Position numbers and translations under genes: made by a program. A stretch of 64,000 bases of DNA from Gammaproteobacteria bacterium (GTDB lineage Bacteria > Pseudomonadota > Gammaproteobacteria > Ga0077536): contig JAJFJQ010000020.1 in assembly GCA_021773835.1 (NCBI GenBank), positions 62,001 through 126,000 of the forward strand, written 5' to 3'. Shown here piece after piece: positions 50,487-60,700 of the stretch; within the stretch, counting starts at the first letter, position 1, and the number at the start of each line of letters is the position of its first letter. Below the pieces are notes generated by a model. It was not told the DNA's origin, searched no databases, and saw nothing but the letters and a program-made list of their open reading frames with translations.

Positions 50487-50675
50487 ATGTGGCCATGCCA
50501 TCGCCTGGTGGACCATTCTAAATTCGTCATGAAAACCGCTCTATGCGCCGCTCGGCACGCGGTCGTGTGTGCCGATCATTTGGTATTCTCGCAGAAGACC
50601 GAGGCTTCGCTTAGAATGCGCACATATGTGCTGCATTAGCAGCTACAATTAGCGATAAATAACTAGAAAATACGC
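50487..50675. other. Spacer between spoVR and the LolA-like gene
   Basis: About 190 bases without a gene. It contains no strong hairpin with a T run after the spoVR stop, so read-through from the sigma-54 operon is possible. A separate promoter for the LolA/RND genes could sit around 50600-50650, which is AT-rich, but no clear box was seen. Confidence 0.4.
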
Positions 50676-51518
50676 ATGCGAAATCGTTACCGAAATTTAA
50701 TAGGTGTCTTAGCGCTGATAGGTGCCGGAGGAATCAACTCCGCTCTAGCGACGAATTGCGCGTTGATCACTGATGAAGCCGCGCGCGCCTGCTGTGACCG
50801 TAACCTACCTGAACAATCGATGCGCCAACAAATCCGCTTGGCCGTGATTGACGAGAAGGGCACCGTTAGCGATATTGGTGCGAAGTTGTCATGGAAGCGA
50901 TTTGACGATGGACAAGCTCGGGCGCGCGTTGACATTACCGCACCGGCGCGCCAGGCGGGCACAATCGTACTGCTTACAGAGCGTGAATCTGAGCAAGGCG
51001 AAGAAGTGCCGGAGCCAGAAGTTGTCATCTACAAGCCAAGTGAGCGCCGCGATCGCTTGGTTACGGTCAGTGCACTGTCGGGCGAAATGTTCGGTACGGA
51101 TTTTAGCTATGAGGACTTCGCACATTTTTATGGTACGGATAAGGAAGTCGATATCGTCCGATTGGCAGATGAGCAATTAGACGGACGTGCCGTGGTCGTG
51201 TTGCAGTCAACGCCAAAGGATTTTGACGCGGCGTTCGATCGCGGTTCGATCTATGCCCGCATAGTAACCCGTTTTGACGCTGCGCAATGCGTCCCGATTT
51301 CAACTCAATTCTATGAGGAAGGCGATGAGTTACGGAAGGAACTTACTGCCACGTCGGAACATATCAAGCAGCTCGATGAACGCTGGATCCCCTATGAAAT
51401 GGTGATGACGGATCTGGCTGAGGAATCTAAAACAGCGCTTACCATCGAAAGCATAGAATTCGATCCCGGTATTAAGGATCGAGTTTTTTCGCGATCCTCT
51501 CTTAAACGCGGGCGCTAA
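50676..51518 (+). CDS. LolA-like outer-membrane lipoprotein-sorting protein
   Basis: A 280-aa periplasmic protein. Signal peptide (RNLIGVLALIGAGGINSALA), then a domain with alternating strands resembling LolA-like beta-barrel half-shells (RQQIRLAVIDEKGTVSDIGA, QARARVDITAPARQAGTIVLLTER, VVIYKPSERRDRLVTVSALSG, GTDFSYEDFAHFYG, VVVLQSTPKD). Members act as periplasmic lipid carriers and are often encoded beside MMPL-type RND exporters, as here: the RND gene starts 18 bases later. Likely supplies or accepts lipid or lipoprotein for that exporter. Confidence 0.85.
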   Translation: MRNRYRNLIGVLALIGAGGINSALATNCALITDEAARACCDRNLPEQSMRQQIRLAVIDEKGTVSDIGAKLSWKRFDDGQARARVDITAPARQAGTIVLLTERESEQGEEVPEPEVVIYKPSERRDRLVTVSALSGEMFGTDFSYEDFAHFYGTDKEVDIVRLADEQLDGRAVVVLQSTPKDFDAAFDRGSIYARIVTRFDAAQCVPISTQFYEEGDELRKELTATSEHIKQLDERWIPYEMVMTDLAEESKTALTIESIEFDPGIKDRVFSRSSLKRGR

Positions 51519-51536
51519 GTCCACAGGTCCACACGC

Positions 51537-54251
51537 GTGCGCGCCCGGCTGATCGATTTCATCATCAACCGCGCAAGCATCGTTGCCTTGGCGGCGCTGC
51601 TACTCGCTAGCTATAGCTGCTATCGCCTGGTCGATTTCAATTCCGCATCGCTGAATATAGAAATTGACGCGTCGCTGATGGGCTTGTTACCCGTTCGCGG
51701 TGGCCCGTTGGAAACGTACGAGCGCGTCCGCGATCGGTTCGGTGGCGATGACATTTTGCTGGTCGCTTGGTTCGACGATGATCTTTTTTCTTCCGATGTG
51801 CTGCGACGCTTCAAACGATTTTCGCGCCGGGCGCAGAGAGTAGACGGTGTCGCCGGTGTTGATAGCCTGGCTAATGCGCTAAATGTGCGGAATGTTGATG
51901 GAGATATTCGAGTCGACCGGTTCCTAAAAAGGCTACCGAAAAAAAACACCGCACTCGATACCTTAAAAGCCGATGCGCTAGCGAGTCCTTTGTATCGCGG
52001 GCAACTAGTCTCAAACGATGGTCGCGGTGCGCTGGTCGCGATTTATTTTGATCCGGAAATAAACTCCTCTGATCTGAAGCGAGCAGTAGAGGAAGTCATT
52101 TTAGCCTCGCATGAAGAGGCGGGCGAGGTTGAGAATTTCGTCTCGGGCCCGGTTCACGCACGCTTAGAAATTAGTCGGATCTTGTTTCAAGACATCCGAC
52201 TCGCATTACCGCTCGCAATACTTGTCACGGCGCTGATTGCCGCGCTGACGCTACGTAACATTCGAGGCGTAGTGCTTCCTTTGTTCGCTACAGGAACCGG
52301 GCTGATAGCTACGCTTACGTTTTTTGTCGCGAACGGTCACGCGCTCAATTTTGTCACCGCCATTGCCCCACCAGTCATATTCGTTATCGGCTTTGCTTTC
52401 GCCGTTCACGTTGTCAGTGAGTTCGATCACGCTTTCACGTCAGTCACTGACAAAATTCTCGCCGTTCGATCGACAGTCGAAGAAGTTTTCGTGCCATTAA
52501 CGTTAACTGCGGTGACGACAGCGGTCGGATTTGCATCACTAGCAACCAGCCCGATTAGTTCGATTCGGGTGTTCGGTATCTACACCGCGCTCGGTACCTT
52601 GTTGTGTTTGGTCGCGGCGCTCCTCGCCATCCCAGCCTTGTTACTTATTTCACCAGTACGCGTTAAGTCGCATGCAGCAAAGAGTCGCTTAGCCGCGTTT
52701 GCGCCGACCCTTGCGCGTTTTGATATTCGCTTCCGTAAACAAATATTCATTGGTAGTGCAATTGTTGCGCTGTTGGCATTGGGTGCGGCCTCACGTCTTG
52801 AAGTCAGCACCGATTATCTGAGCAATTTTTCGGACGATAGCCCGGTGACTCGTAATTTCGAACGTATCCGCACGGAGTTTACCGGTGCTGTACCATTGCA
52901 GATTCTGATTGAAAGCGATGTTCCCGGCGCGTTCTCCGATCCGGTTCACCTCACAAGTCTTGAGAAATTCGAGCAGTGGCTAGAGTCGCAACCCGAAGTT
53001 GGCGTCGCAACCAGTTTGGTCGATTTTATTGGCGTCTTAAACCGTACCTTTCATGCGGAAATCCCTGATATCGGCGCAATTCCTGCAACGCAGGGGGAAG
53101 TCGATGATCTACTGTTCATAGCCGGCGGCGATGAGGCCGAGCGCTTCGTCGACTCGCGTTACCAAAGCACCCTGATTCAAGTACGCACGTCCGCGGTGTC
53201 GACCAATGATCTCACCGGCCTTATTAATCGGGTGGAGGATCGCCTGGCTGATTTGCCCGCTCACCTCAATGGTCAGGTCACGGGCAGTTCCGTACTGCTA
53301 GCGAGAACTTTGGACGATATCGTACGTGGGCAGCTGCTAAGTCTCGCCGGTGCGTTGGTCGTGATATACGTGATTCTCATCGTACTGTTTGGTTCTGTGC
53401 GAGTCGGCGCCATTGCCTTGTTACCAAACGCATTACCGATCGTTTGTTTCTTTGGGATCTTGGGTGTCAGCGGTATAACCCTCAATCTAGCGACGAGTTT
53501 GGTCGCCGCGGTAGTGCTTGGGATAGCGGTTGATGACAGTATCCATTTTCTGTCACGTTTCAATGCCGAGGCGCGCCGGGTGGCTAGCGAATCGGAAGGT
53601 ATTGAACGGGCATTAACCTCTGTTATCAGGCCGGTAACATTTACAACCGCGGCCCTATGTTGCGGATTCATGACCCTCACCCTGGGTGAACTTCGCAGTC
53701 AAATTGAGTTCGGCGGTCTCGCGGCGGCAACCTTATTCATCGCATGGTTTTTTGATTTAGTTTTTACACCGGCACTCGCGGGTCAATTGCGTTTCGTTAC
53801 CTTATGGGAGGTGCTGGCCCTAGATCTCGGCGCGGCACCAAACAAATCCATCCCATTCTTTTCCGGCTTAACAAATCGGCAGGCGCGCATTGCCGCAATC
53901 CTAGGCACGATGCAATCGTTTAAGCAGGGTGAACCCATTATGAAACTGGGCGAACATGGAAAATCCATCCATGTCGTGATCGAAGGCGAAGCTAAGGCTT
54001 ATTTGCTACGCGACGACGGCGAGCACATCTTGAGAACACTCAAACGCGGCGATTTGATCGGAGAAGTCGCATTATTTCACGGCACTCGAACCGCCAATGT
54101 CGATGCGACCAGCGATATGCGGCTGCTGCGTCTCGACAACCCGTGCTTGCAACGTATTCAAACCCGCTACCCCCGCATCGCATCGCAGCTGTATCAAAAT
54201 TTGGCGGTTATTTTGGCTGATCGCTTGGCCGACGTTACAGAGCGACTTTAG
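51537..54251 (+). CDS. MMPL/RND exporter with a C-terminal cyclic-nucleotide-binding domain
   Basis: A 904-aa protein. Twelve-helix RND layout: TM1 about 13-34, a large periplasmic loop with D-rich segments to about 215, five helices (about 218-375: ALPLAILVTALIAALTL, FATGTGLIATLTFFVANG, IAPPVIFVIGFAFAVHVVSE, TAVTTAVGFASLATSP), a second TM and loop, and a second set of helices to about 745. Residues about 778-895 are a CAP-type cNMP domain. Its phosphate cassette IGEVALFHGTRTANV keeps both key residues, Glu843 and Arg851. This implies that cAMP or cGMP gates the exporter. The gene starts at a GTG. Confidence 0.9.
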   Translation: MRARLIDFIINRASIVALAALLLASYSCYRLVDFNSASLNIEIDASLMGLLPVRGGPLETYERVRDRFGGDDILLVAWFDDDLFSSDVLRRFKRFSRRAQRVDGVAGVDSLANALNVRNVDGDIRVDRFLKRLPKKNTALDTLKADALASPLYRGQLVSNDGRGALVAIYFDPEINSSDLKRAVEEVILASHEEAGEVENFVSGPVHARLEISRILFQDIRLALPLAILVTALIAALTLRNIRGVVLPLFATGTGLIATLTFFVANGHALNFVTAIAPPVIFVIGFAFAVHVVSEFDHAFTSVTDKILAVRSTVEEVFVPLTLTAVTTAVGFASLATSPISSIRVFGIYTALGTLLCLVAALLAIPALLLISPVRVKSHAAKSRLAAFAPTLARFDIRFRKQIFIGSAIVALLALGAASRLEVSTDYLSNFSDDSPVTRNFERIRTEFTGAVPLQILIESDVPGAFSDPVHLTSLEKFEQWLESQPEVGVATSLVDFIGVLNRTFHAEIPDIGAIPATQGEVDDLLFIAGGDEAERFVDSRYQSTLIQVRTSAVSTNDLTGLINRVEDRLADLPAHLNGQVTGSSVLLARTLDDIVRGQLLSLAGALVVIYVILIVLFGSVRVGAIALLPNALPIVCFFGILGVSGITLNLATSLVAAVVLGIAVDDSIHFLSRFNAEARRVASESEGIERALTSVIRPVTFTTAALCCGFMTLTLGELRSQIEFGGLAAATLFIAWFFDLVFTPALAGQLRFVTLWEVLALDLGAAPNKSIPFFSGLTNRQARIAAILGTMQSFKQGEPIMKLGEHGKSIHVVIEGEAKAYLLRDDGEHILRTLKRGDLIGEVALFHGTRTANVDATSDMRLLRLDNPCLQRIQTRYPRIASQLYQNLAVILADRLADVTERL

Positions 54252-54329
54252 ATTTTGCTGGCATAGCACAGCGCACGTCGATCGCTATGCGTTAAACTAC
54301 TCCGCTGGATATTCCTCTGATTCTGAAAT

Positions 54330-57300
54330 ATGGGTTTACTCGATGATATCGCCCAGGTGCGGGCGCATCTGGAACAAAATGGTCGTGTGTCCTACCGCGT
54401 ATTGAAGCGCGAGTTCGGGCTCGATGAAGAGGGTCTCGAAGATATCTTGGATGAGCTCGTCGACATGCAAGAGGTCGCGATCCGCGAAGAAAAGGGTTTG
54501 CGATGGCGCGGTGGTGGCGCTACGGGCGTCTCTGAGCCGACCCGTGAGATCCCCGAACCAAGCGCCTATACGCCCAAGCATCTGGCCGAGAAGATCTTGC
54601 AATCACGCTCGGCACTCGAAGGCGAGCGGAAACAAGTGACGGTCTTATTCGCGGACGTTAAGGGATCGATGGATCTTGCCGGCCAGCTTGGCGCAGAGGG
54701 GTGGCACACGATCCTCGATCGCTTTTTTGCGATCTTAAACGATGGTGTGCATCAGTTTGAAGGTACGGTGAATCAATATACCGGTGACGGCATCATGGCC
54801 CTGTTCGGTGCGCCGATTGCGCACGAAGACCATGCACAACGAGCTTGTTACGCCGCACTACAGTTACGCGACGAACTGCGCCGATTCTCAGTCGAACTTC
54901 GAGTCGAGCGAGGGATTGATTTCAGTACCCGCATTGGGATCAACTCCGGTGAAGTGATCGTTGGGAAAATCGGAGACGATCTGCGTATGGATTACACGGC
55001 CCAAGGTCACACAGTTGGCATTGCCCAACGCTTGGAGGCGATAGCGGAATCCGGACACGTCTATCTCAGCGAACATACGGCGCGTCTGGTCGAAGGCTTT
55101 TTTACACTATCCGATCTCGGTGCGGCACAATTGACCGGGGTAGAGGACGCTATCGGGATCTTTGATCTTGAAAGCACCACGGCGGCGCGCACGCGCCTAG
55201 ACGTGTCGCGGTCACGTGGACTCACCCGTTTTGTTGGCCGGGTTGATGAGATGCAAAGTTTGAAGTCGGCCCTTGCCCGAGCACGCCAGGGCCACGGCCA
55301 GGTCGTCGGGGTAATGGGTGAGCCGGGTTTGGGTAAAAGCCGGTTGTGTTTCGAGTTTGTCGAGCGCTGTCGTGGCCAAGGCTTGGCGGTGTATGAGGCG
55401 CACTGTCCCTCGCATGGGAAATCGATCCCGTTCATCCCGATCGTCACGCTGTTTCGCAGTTATTTCGATATCTCAGAGCAAGATTCGGCGGCACAGACAA
55501 GGCAGAAGATCGCGGGCGCCTTGATGTTGCTCGATCCGGGGATGCATTCCAGCCTACCGGTGTTGTTCGAGTTTCTCGGGGTCAATGATCCCAATAACCC
55601 CGCCCCTTCGATGGATCCCGATGCGCGTCAGCGACAGTTGTTCGAGATGCTGCACAAGATATCGCGGGTACAGAATGAACGTCGCATTGCATCGGTGGTG
55701 TTCATAGATGACCTGCATTGGATCGACGACTGGAGCGATGAGTTCGTGGCACAGATGGTGGAGGCGTTTCAGGTCAGCCACACCTTGTTGTTGGTTAACT
55801 TTCGTCCGGAGTATCAGGCGGCGTGGACGGTGAAGCCGCATTATCAACAGTTGCCGTTAGTGCCGTTGGGTCAAGACGCGGTACGCGATATGGTTGCAAG
55901 CCTGCTCGGGGATGATGATTCGGTGTTGCCGTTGACGGAGCGGATCATGCAATGGACGGGTGGTAATCCGTTGTTCTCGGAAGAAGTGATCAACACCTTG
56001 ATTGAGACCGAACAACTGACCGGTGTTCGTGGTGCGTATAGAGTGCAAGGTGATATCGATGCGTTGGAGGTCCCGGCGACGGTTCAATCGATCATAGCCG
56101 CCCGCATCGACCGGCTTGATGAGAACAGTAAGCAACTGCTACAAAGTGCGGGGGTGGTGGGTAAAGAGTTCTCTAGGCCGCTGATCGAGAGCATCTGCGG
56201 GCTCGCCAAGGCGGCGGTGTCCGCTGCGATCGAACGATTGAAGGCATTGGACTTTATCTATGAGACATCGCTATATCCGACCATTGAGTATTCCTTCAAA
56301 CATCCTTTGGTGCATGAAGTCGCCTATGAGACGCAGTTAAAGGACCAACGCGCTGCTCGTCACCAACAAGTGGCGGAGGCGACCGAGGCGTCTGCCGGTG
56401 AACGGCTAGACGAGGTTGCGTCGATGTTGGCGTATCACTGGGAACGTGCCGGTCAAATCGACCAGGCTTTGCATTGGCACCGGCATGCGGCGTTTGTGTT
56501 GTCCAGGTCCGATCTCACGGCGTCGCAACAACATTGGTCCAACGTTCGGCAATTGGTCGATGAGGTCGAACCCACGACGGAGATATTGTCGCTCGGGGCT
56601 GAGGCTTGTTCCTATTTGAATGCGTTCGGTTGGCGCTTGGGCGGCAGCGAACAGGCGTCACAAGCGTATTTTGAAGATGGCAAGGCGATGGCCGAACGTG
56701 CGGGCAATGATCTCCTGCTCGCAACGATCAATGGTACCTATGGGTCGTTTCGTGGCGTAACTGTCGGCGATGCAAACGACTATGTTCGTTTTGCGGACGA
56801 AGCAGTGCGTATTGCGATTAACACTGGCAATCGAGAATTGGAATGCGCGATGCGGGCGTACCAGATATGGGGCTACCTTTTTAGTGGAAGGTTCGAGGAC
56901 GGCCTCGCTGTAGTGAAGAAGATGATGAAGGAGGGGGAGTCTCAAGATGCATTTTACGGTACGCGTTATTCAGGCGGTATTCCGGTCGCGTTTGCGACAC
57001 GCCTAGGCGCAGGGTTGGGGTACTGCTGCATCGGTGAGCGAGAGCGTTCGCTCGAAAGTCTACTTGAATACACTCCCGATGCCTCAACACATCCCGATAT
57101 TCGCTACTTCCACAAGGCAATGGCCTCGTACTGTCTCGGCTTATTAGGTGATTTTGATGAGGCCTTGGCCCACGGAAAAAGAGCAATTAGTGAAGCTGAA
57201 GCAGTCGGTTCGGCCTACAGCAGGGCCACGTTCGCTGGGTTCTTAGGTTCGGTTCAGTACCGCCACGGTGACCTGAGCGACGCTGCGGTGACACTGAGAT

Positions 57301-57731
57301 ATGCGGTCACCGTAATGGAGCAGTCGAAGGCTGCGGGCGGTATGGCAAGTGCTCTCGTCGGAAATCTCGCCCATGTCGAGGTGGCAACAGGTAGTGTGGA
57401 GCCGGGTCGAGCGCGGGCGCAAGCCTGCGTCGAATTCTGTCGGGCACGCAGCTTGTATTGGAACCTAGATCCGTGGCTGGCGCTCACTGATGCGAATATT
57501 GCGCTTGGCAATGAGGTGCAAGCGCTAGAAGCGGTGCAAGAAATTCAACAGCTGATCGATCAAACCGGTAACGTCATGTTTCAGCCGTACCTGCACGAGT
57601 CGCGTGCGAAATATGCCGCAGCGTTTTCATCCGATTGGGATCGCGACGATGAGCTTCGTACCGCCCACCGTTTATTTACCGAATTGCGCGCGCCTGGCCA
57701 TGCCGATCGCATCGCGAAGGAATTCGACTGA
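54330..57731 (+). CDS. Class III nucleotide cyclase-AAA/STAND ATPase-TPR protein (copy 1, winged-helix N-terminus)
   Basis: A 1133-aa protein. Residues 1-60 are a winged-helix-like domain (GRVSYRVLKREFGLDEEG). About 95-265 is a class III cyclase: VTVLFADVKGSMDLAG (metal Asp109), QYTGDGIMALFGAP (Asp153), and GHTVGIAQRLE with Arg234 kept but the expected Asn at position 230 replaced by Gly. About 295-700 is a STAND-type ATPase with Walker A GEPGLGKSRLC (330-340) and FIDDLHWID. The rest is a TPR-like helical tail (EASAGERLDEVASMLAYHWE). It starts 78 bases after the RND gene. It would make cNMP from NTP, controlled by the ATPase and TPR part. Confidence 0.92.
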   Translation: MGLLDDIAQVRAHLEQNGRVSYRVLKREFGLDEEGLEDILDELVDMQEVAIREEKGLRWRGGGATGVSEPTREIPEPSAYTPKHLAEKILQSRSALEGERKQVTVLFADVKGSMDLAGQLGAEGWHTILDRFFAILNDGVHQFEGTVNQYTGDGIMALFGAPIAHEDHAQRACYAALQLRDELRRFSVELRVERGIDFSTRIGINSGEVIVGKIGDDLRMDYTAQGHTVGIAQRLEAIAESGHVYLSEHTARLVEGFFTLSDLGAAQLTGVEDAIGIFDLESTTAARTRLDVSRSRGLTRFVGRVDEMQSLKSALARARQGHGQVVGVMGEPGLGKSRLCFEFVERCRGQGLAVYEAHCPSHGKSIPFIPIVTLFRSYFDISEQDSAAQTRQKIAGALMLLDPGMHSSLPVLFEFLGVNDPNNPAPSMDPDARQRQLFEMLHKISRVQNERRIASVVFIDDLHWIDDWSDEFVAQMVEAFQVSHTLLLVNFRPEYQAAWTVKPHYQQLPLVPLGQDAVRDMVASLLGDDDSVLPLTERIMQWTGGNPLFSEEVINTLIETEQLTGVRGAYRVQGDIDALEVPATVQSIIAARIDRLDENSKQLLQSAGVVGKEFSRPLIESICGLAKAAVSAAIERLKALDFIYETSLYPTIEYSFKHPLVHEVAYETQLKDQRAARHQQVAEATEASAGERLDEVASMLAYHWERAGQIDQALHWHRHAAFVLSRSDLTASQQHWSNVRQLVDEVEPTTEILSLGAEACSYLNAFGWRLGGSEQASQAYFEDGKAMAERAGNDLLLATINGTYGSFRGVTVGDANDYVRFADEAVRIAINTGNRELECAMRAYQIWGYLFSGRFEDGLAVVKKMMKEGESQDAFYGTRYSGGIPVAFATRLGAGLGYCCIGERERSLESLLEYTPDASTHPDIRYFHKAMASYCLGLLGDFDEALAHGKRAISEAEAVGSAYSRATFAGFLGSVQYRHGDLSDAAVTLRYAVTVMEQSKAAGGMASALVGNLAHVEVATGSVEPGRARAQACVEFCRARSLYWNLDPWLALTDANIALGNEVQALEAVQEIQQLIDQTGNVMFQPYLHESRAKYAAAFSSDWDRDDELRTAHRLFTELRAPGHADRIAKEFD
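54580..56700 (+). repeat. Long tandem repeat region shared with 57940-60060
   Basis: The cyclase and ATPase core of copy 1 (about 54580-56700) is nearly identical in protein sequence to copy 2 (about 57940-60060), while many third codon positions differ. Similarity falls off in the TPR tails (after about 56740 and 60100). The repeat is thus old or kept by selection, and not a fresh duplication. Confidence 0.85.
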
Positions 57732-60700
57732 GTGATGAATTGCCCAAACTGCCGACATGACAACGAAGCGGATGCGGCATTTTGCGAAGCCTGCGGTAGC
57801 AAACTCGAACTCAGCTGCCCGCACTGCGCCCGGGTGCTAAAACCGACGGCAAAATTTTGTCCAGGTTGCGGGAACTCGATATCCGCCGCCGAGGAATACG
57901 TTGAACCGGCGCCACGCGCGACCGTCGACTACACGCCGCAGCACCTAGCGGAGAAGATCCTGCAATCGCGCTCGGCCTTGGAAGGTGAACGCAAACAAGT
58001 CACGGTGTTATTCGCGGACGTTAAGGGATCAATGGATCTCGCGGGTAAGCTAGGAGCAGAAGGTTGGCACACCATTCTCGATCGTTTTTTTGCGATCCTA
58101 AACGATGGGGTTCATCAATTTGAAGGCACGGTGAATCAATACACCGGTGACGGCATCATGGCCTTGTTCGGTGCCCCGATCGCGCATGAAGACCACGCAC
58201 AACGGGCTTGCTATGCGGCGCTGCAGTTGCGTGATGAGTTGCGCCGGTTCTCGGTTGAGCTTCGAGTGGAACGGGGTATCGACTTCAGTACCCGCATCGG
58301 AATCAACTCGGGCGAAGTGATCGTCGGCAAGATCGGAGATGACCTACGCATGGACTACACGGCGCAAGGTCACACCGTCGGCATTGCGCAGCGCTTGGAG
58401 TCGATTGCGGAATCTGGACACGTCTATCTCAGCGAACATACGGCGCGCCTAGTCGAAGGGTATTTTAAACTCGGCGATCTCGGTGCGGCGCCACTGGCTG
58501 GCGTTGAAAACCCTATTGGTTTATTCGATCTTGAGAGTACGACCGCCGCGCGCACACGCTTAGACGTCTCACGGTCACGCGGACTCACCCGCTTTGTCGG
58601 TCGGGTTGATGAGATGCAGAGTCTCGATTCGGCACTTGCCCGCGCGCGTCAAGGGCACGGCCAAGTCGTCGGCGTAATGGGTGAGCCCGGTCTAGGCAAA
58701 AGCCGCTTGTGTTTCGAGTTTGTCGAGCGCTGTCGCGCGCAAGGGTTGGCGGTGTATGAGGCACAGTGTCCGTCGCATGGGAAATCGATCCCGTTCATCC
58801 CGATCGTGACCTTGTTCCGCAGTTATTTTGATATATCGGATCAGGATTCCGCTTCTCAGACGCGTCAGAAGATCGCGGGAGCCCTGATGTTGCTTGATCC
58901 GGGGATGCATTCCAGTCTACCGGTTTTGTTCGAGTTTCTAGGGGTCACCGATCCCAATAACCCCGCCCCATCGATGGATCCCGATGCCCGCCAGCGGCAG
59001 CTGTTCGAAATGCTGCATAAGATATCTCGGGTACAAAATGACCGTCGTGTCGCGTCTGTTGTGTTCATAGATGACCTGCATTGGATCGACGACTGGAGCG
59101 ATGAATTCGTGGCGCAGATGGTGGAGGCCTTCCAAGTCAGCCATACGCTGCTGCTGGTTAATTTTCGCCCTGAGTATCAGGCAGCGTGGACGGTCAAGCC
59201 GCATTATCAACAATTACCACTAGTCCCCTTGGGCCAAGACGCGGTGCATGATTTGGTTGCGAGCTTACTCGGGGATGACGATTCGGTGCTGCCGTTAACC
59301 GACCGGATCATGCAATGGACTGGGGGTAATCCCTTGTTCTCGGAAGAAGTGATCAACACGTTGATTGAGACCGAACGGCTGGTTGGTGTGCGTGGCGCCT
59401 ATAAAATACAGGGTGATATCGATGCGCTCGAGGTCCCAGCCACGGTTCAATCGATCATTGCCGCACGTGTCGACCGTCTAGATGACATCAGTAAACAACT
59501 TCTGCAAAGTGCGGCGGTGGTGGGTAGGGAATTCTCGCGACCACTGATCGAGAGCATCTGTGGCATCGCCAAGGCGGAGGTGTCCGGTGCGATTGAACGA
59601 TTAAAGGCATTGGACTTTATCTACGAGACATCGCTATATCCGACCATTGAGTACGCTTTCAAACACCCCTTGGTACATGAAGTCGCCTATGAGACCCAGT
59701 TAAAAGATCAACGAGCTGCTCGTCATCAACAAGTGGCAGAGGCAACGGAAGCCGCTGTCGGCGAACGGGTTGACGAGGTTGCCTCGATGTTGGCTTATCA
59801 CTGGGAGCGTGCAGGTCAAATTGACCAAGCCTTACATTGGCATCGGCATGCAGCCATCGTGCTGTCGGCATCGGATCTGACGACAGCCCAACAACATTGG
59901 CTTAAGGTACGGCAGTTGGTCGATGAGGTCGAACCTACGACAGGGGTTCTGTCGCTCGGCGCTGAAGCTTGTACCTACTTAAACGCGTTTGGTTGGCGCT
60001 TGGGTGGCAGCGAAGAAGCCTCACAAGCGTATTTTGCAGACGGCAAGGCGATGGCGGAACGTGCCGGCAATAACGTTTTACTCGCGACAATAAATGGCAC
60101 CTACGCTTCGTCGCGCGGCATTCTCCTGGGCGATTCAAACGACTACGCGCGATTTTCTGACGAGGCGGTACGCATAGCGAATAGCACTGACGATATCGAA
60201 TTGCGCTGCGCGATGCAGGCCTATCAAGTTTGGGGTTATCTCACCACTGGCAGAAATCATGACGGGATCGCTGTCGCGAATGCAACAATAGAACAGGCGT
60301 CGCCGGAGCCAGGGTATGGTGCTCGCTACACGGGCGGAATGCCGGTGCGGATGGCGTCAACCTTAGGGGCCGGATTTGGGTACTGTAGTGTCGGTGAGCG
60401 GGAGCTCGGATTTGAACTCTTCGATGGAGAGGTTGGAGACGAAACAGGTCATTCGGATTTCCGCTATTTCCACCCAGCGATGAAGGGGTATTTCCTTGGG
60501 TTGCTAGGTGATTTTGACGAGGCCTTGGGACCCGTAAAAAAAGCAATGACCGGCGCTGAAGCGATGGGATCTGCTTACAGTAGAGCGGCATTCGCTGGGT
60601 TTTTAGGTTCAGTTCAATACCGGCCCGGAGACCTTAGCGATGCCGCGACGACGCTTAACTATGCCGTTCGCTTAATGGAAGACGAGAAGACCGCACGCGG

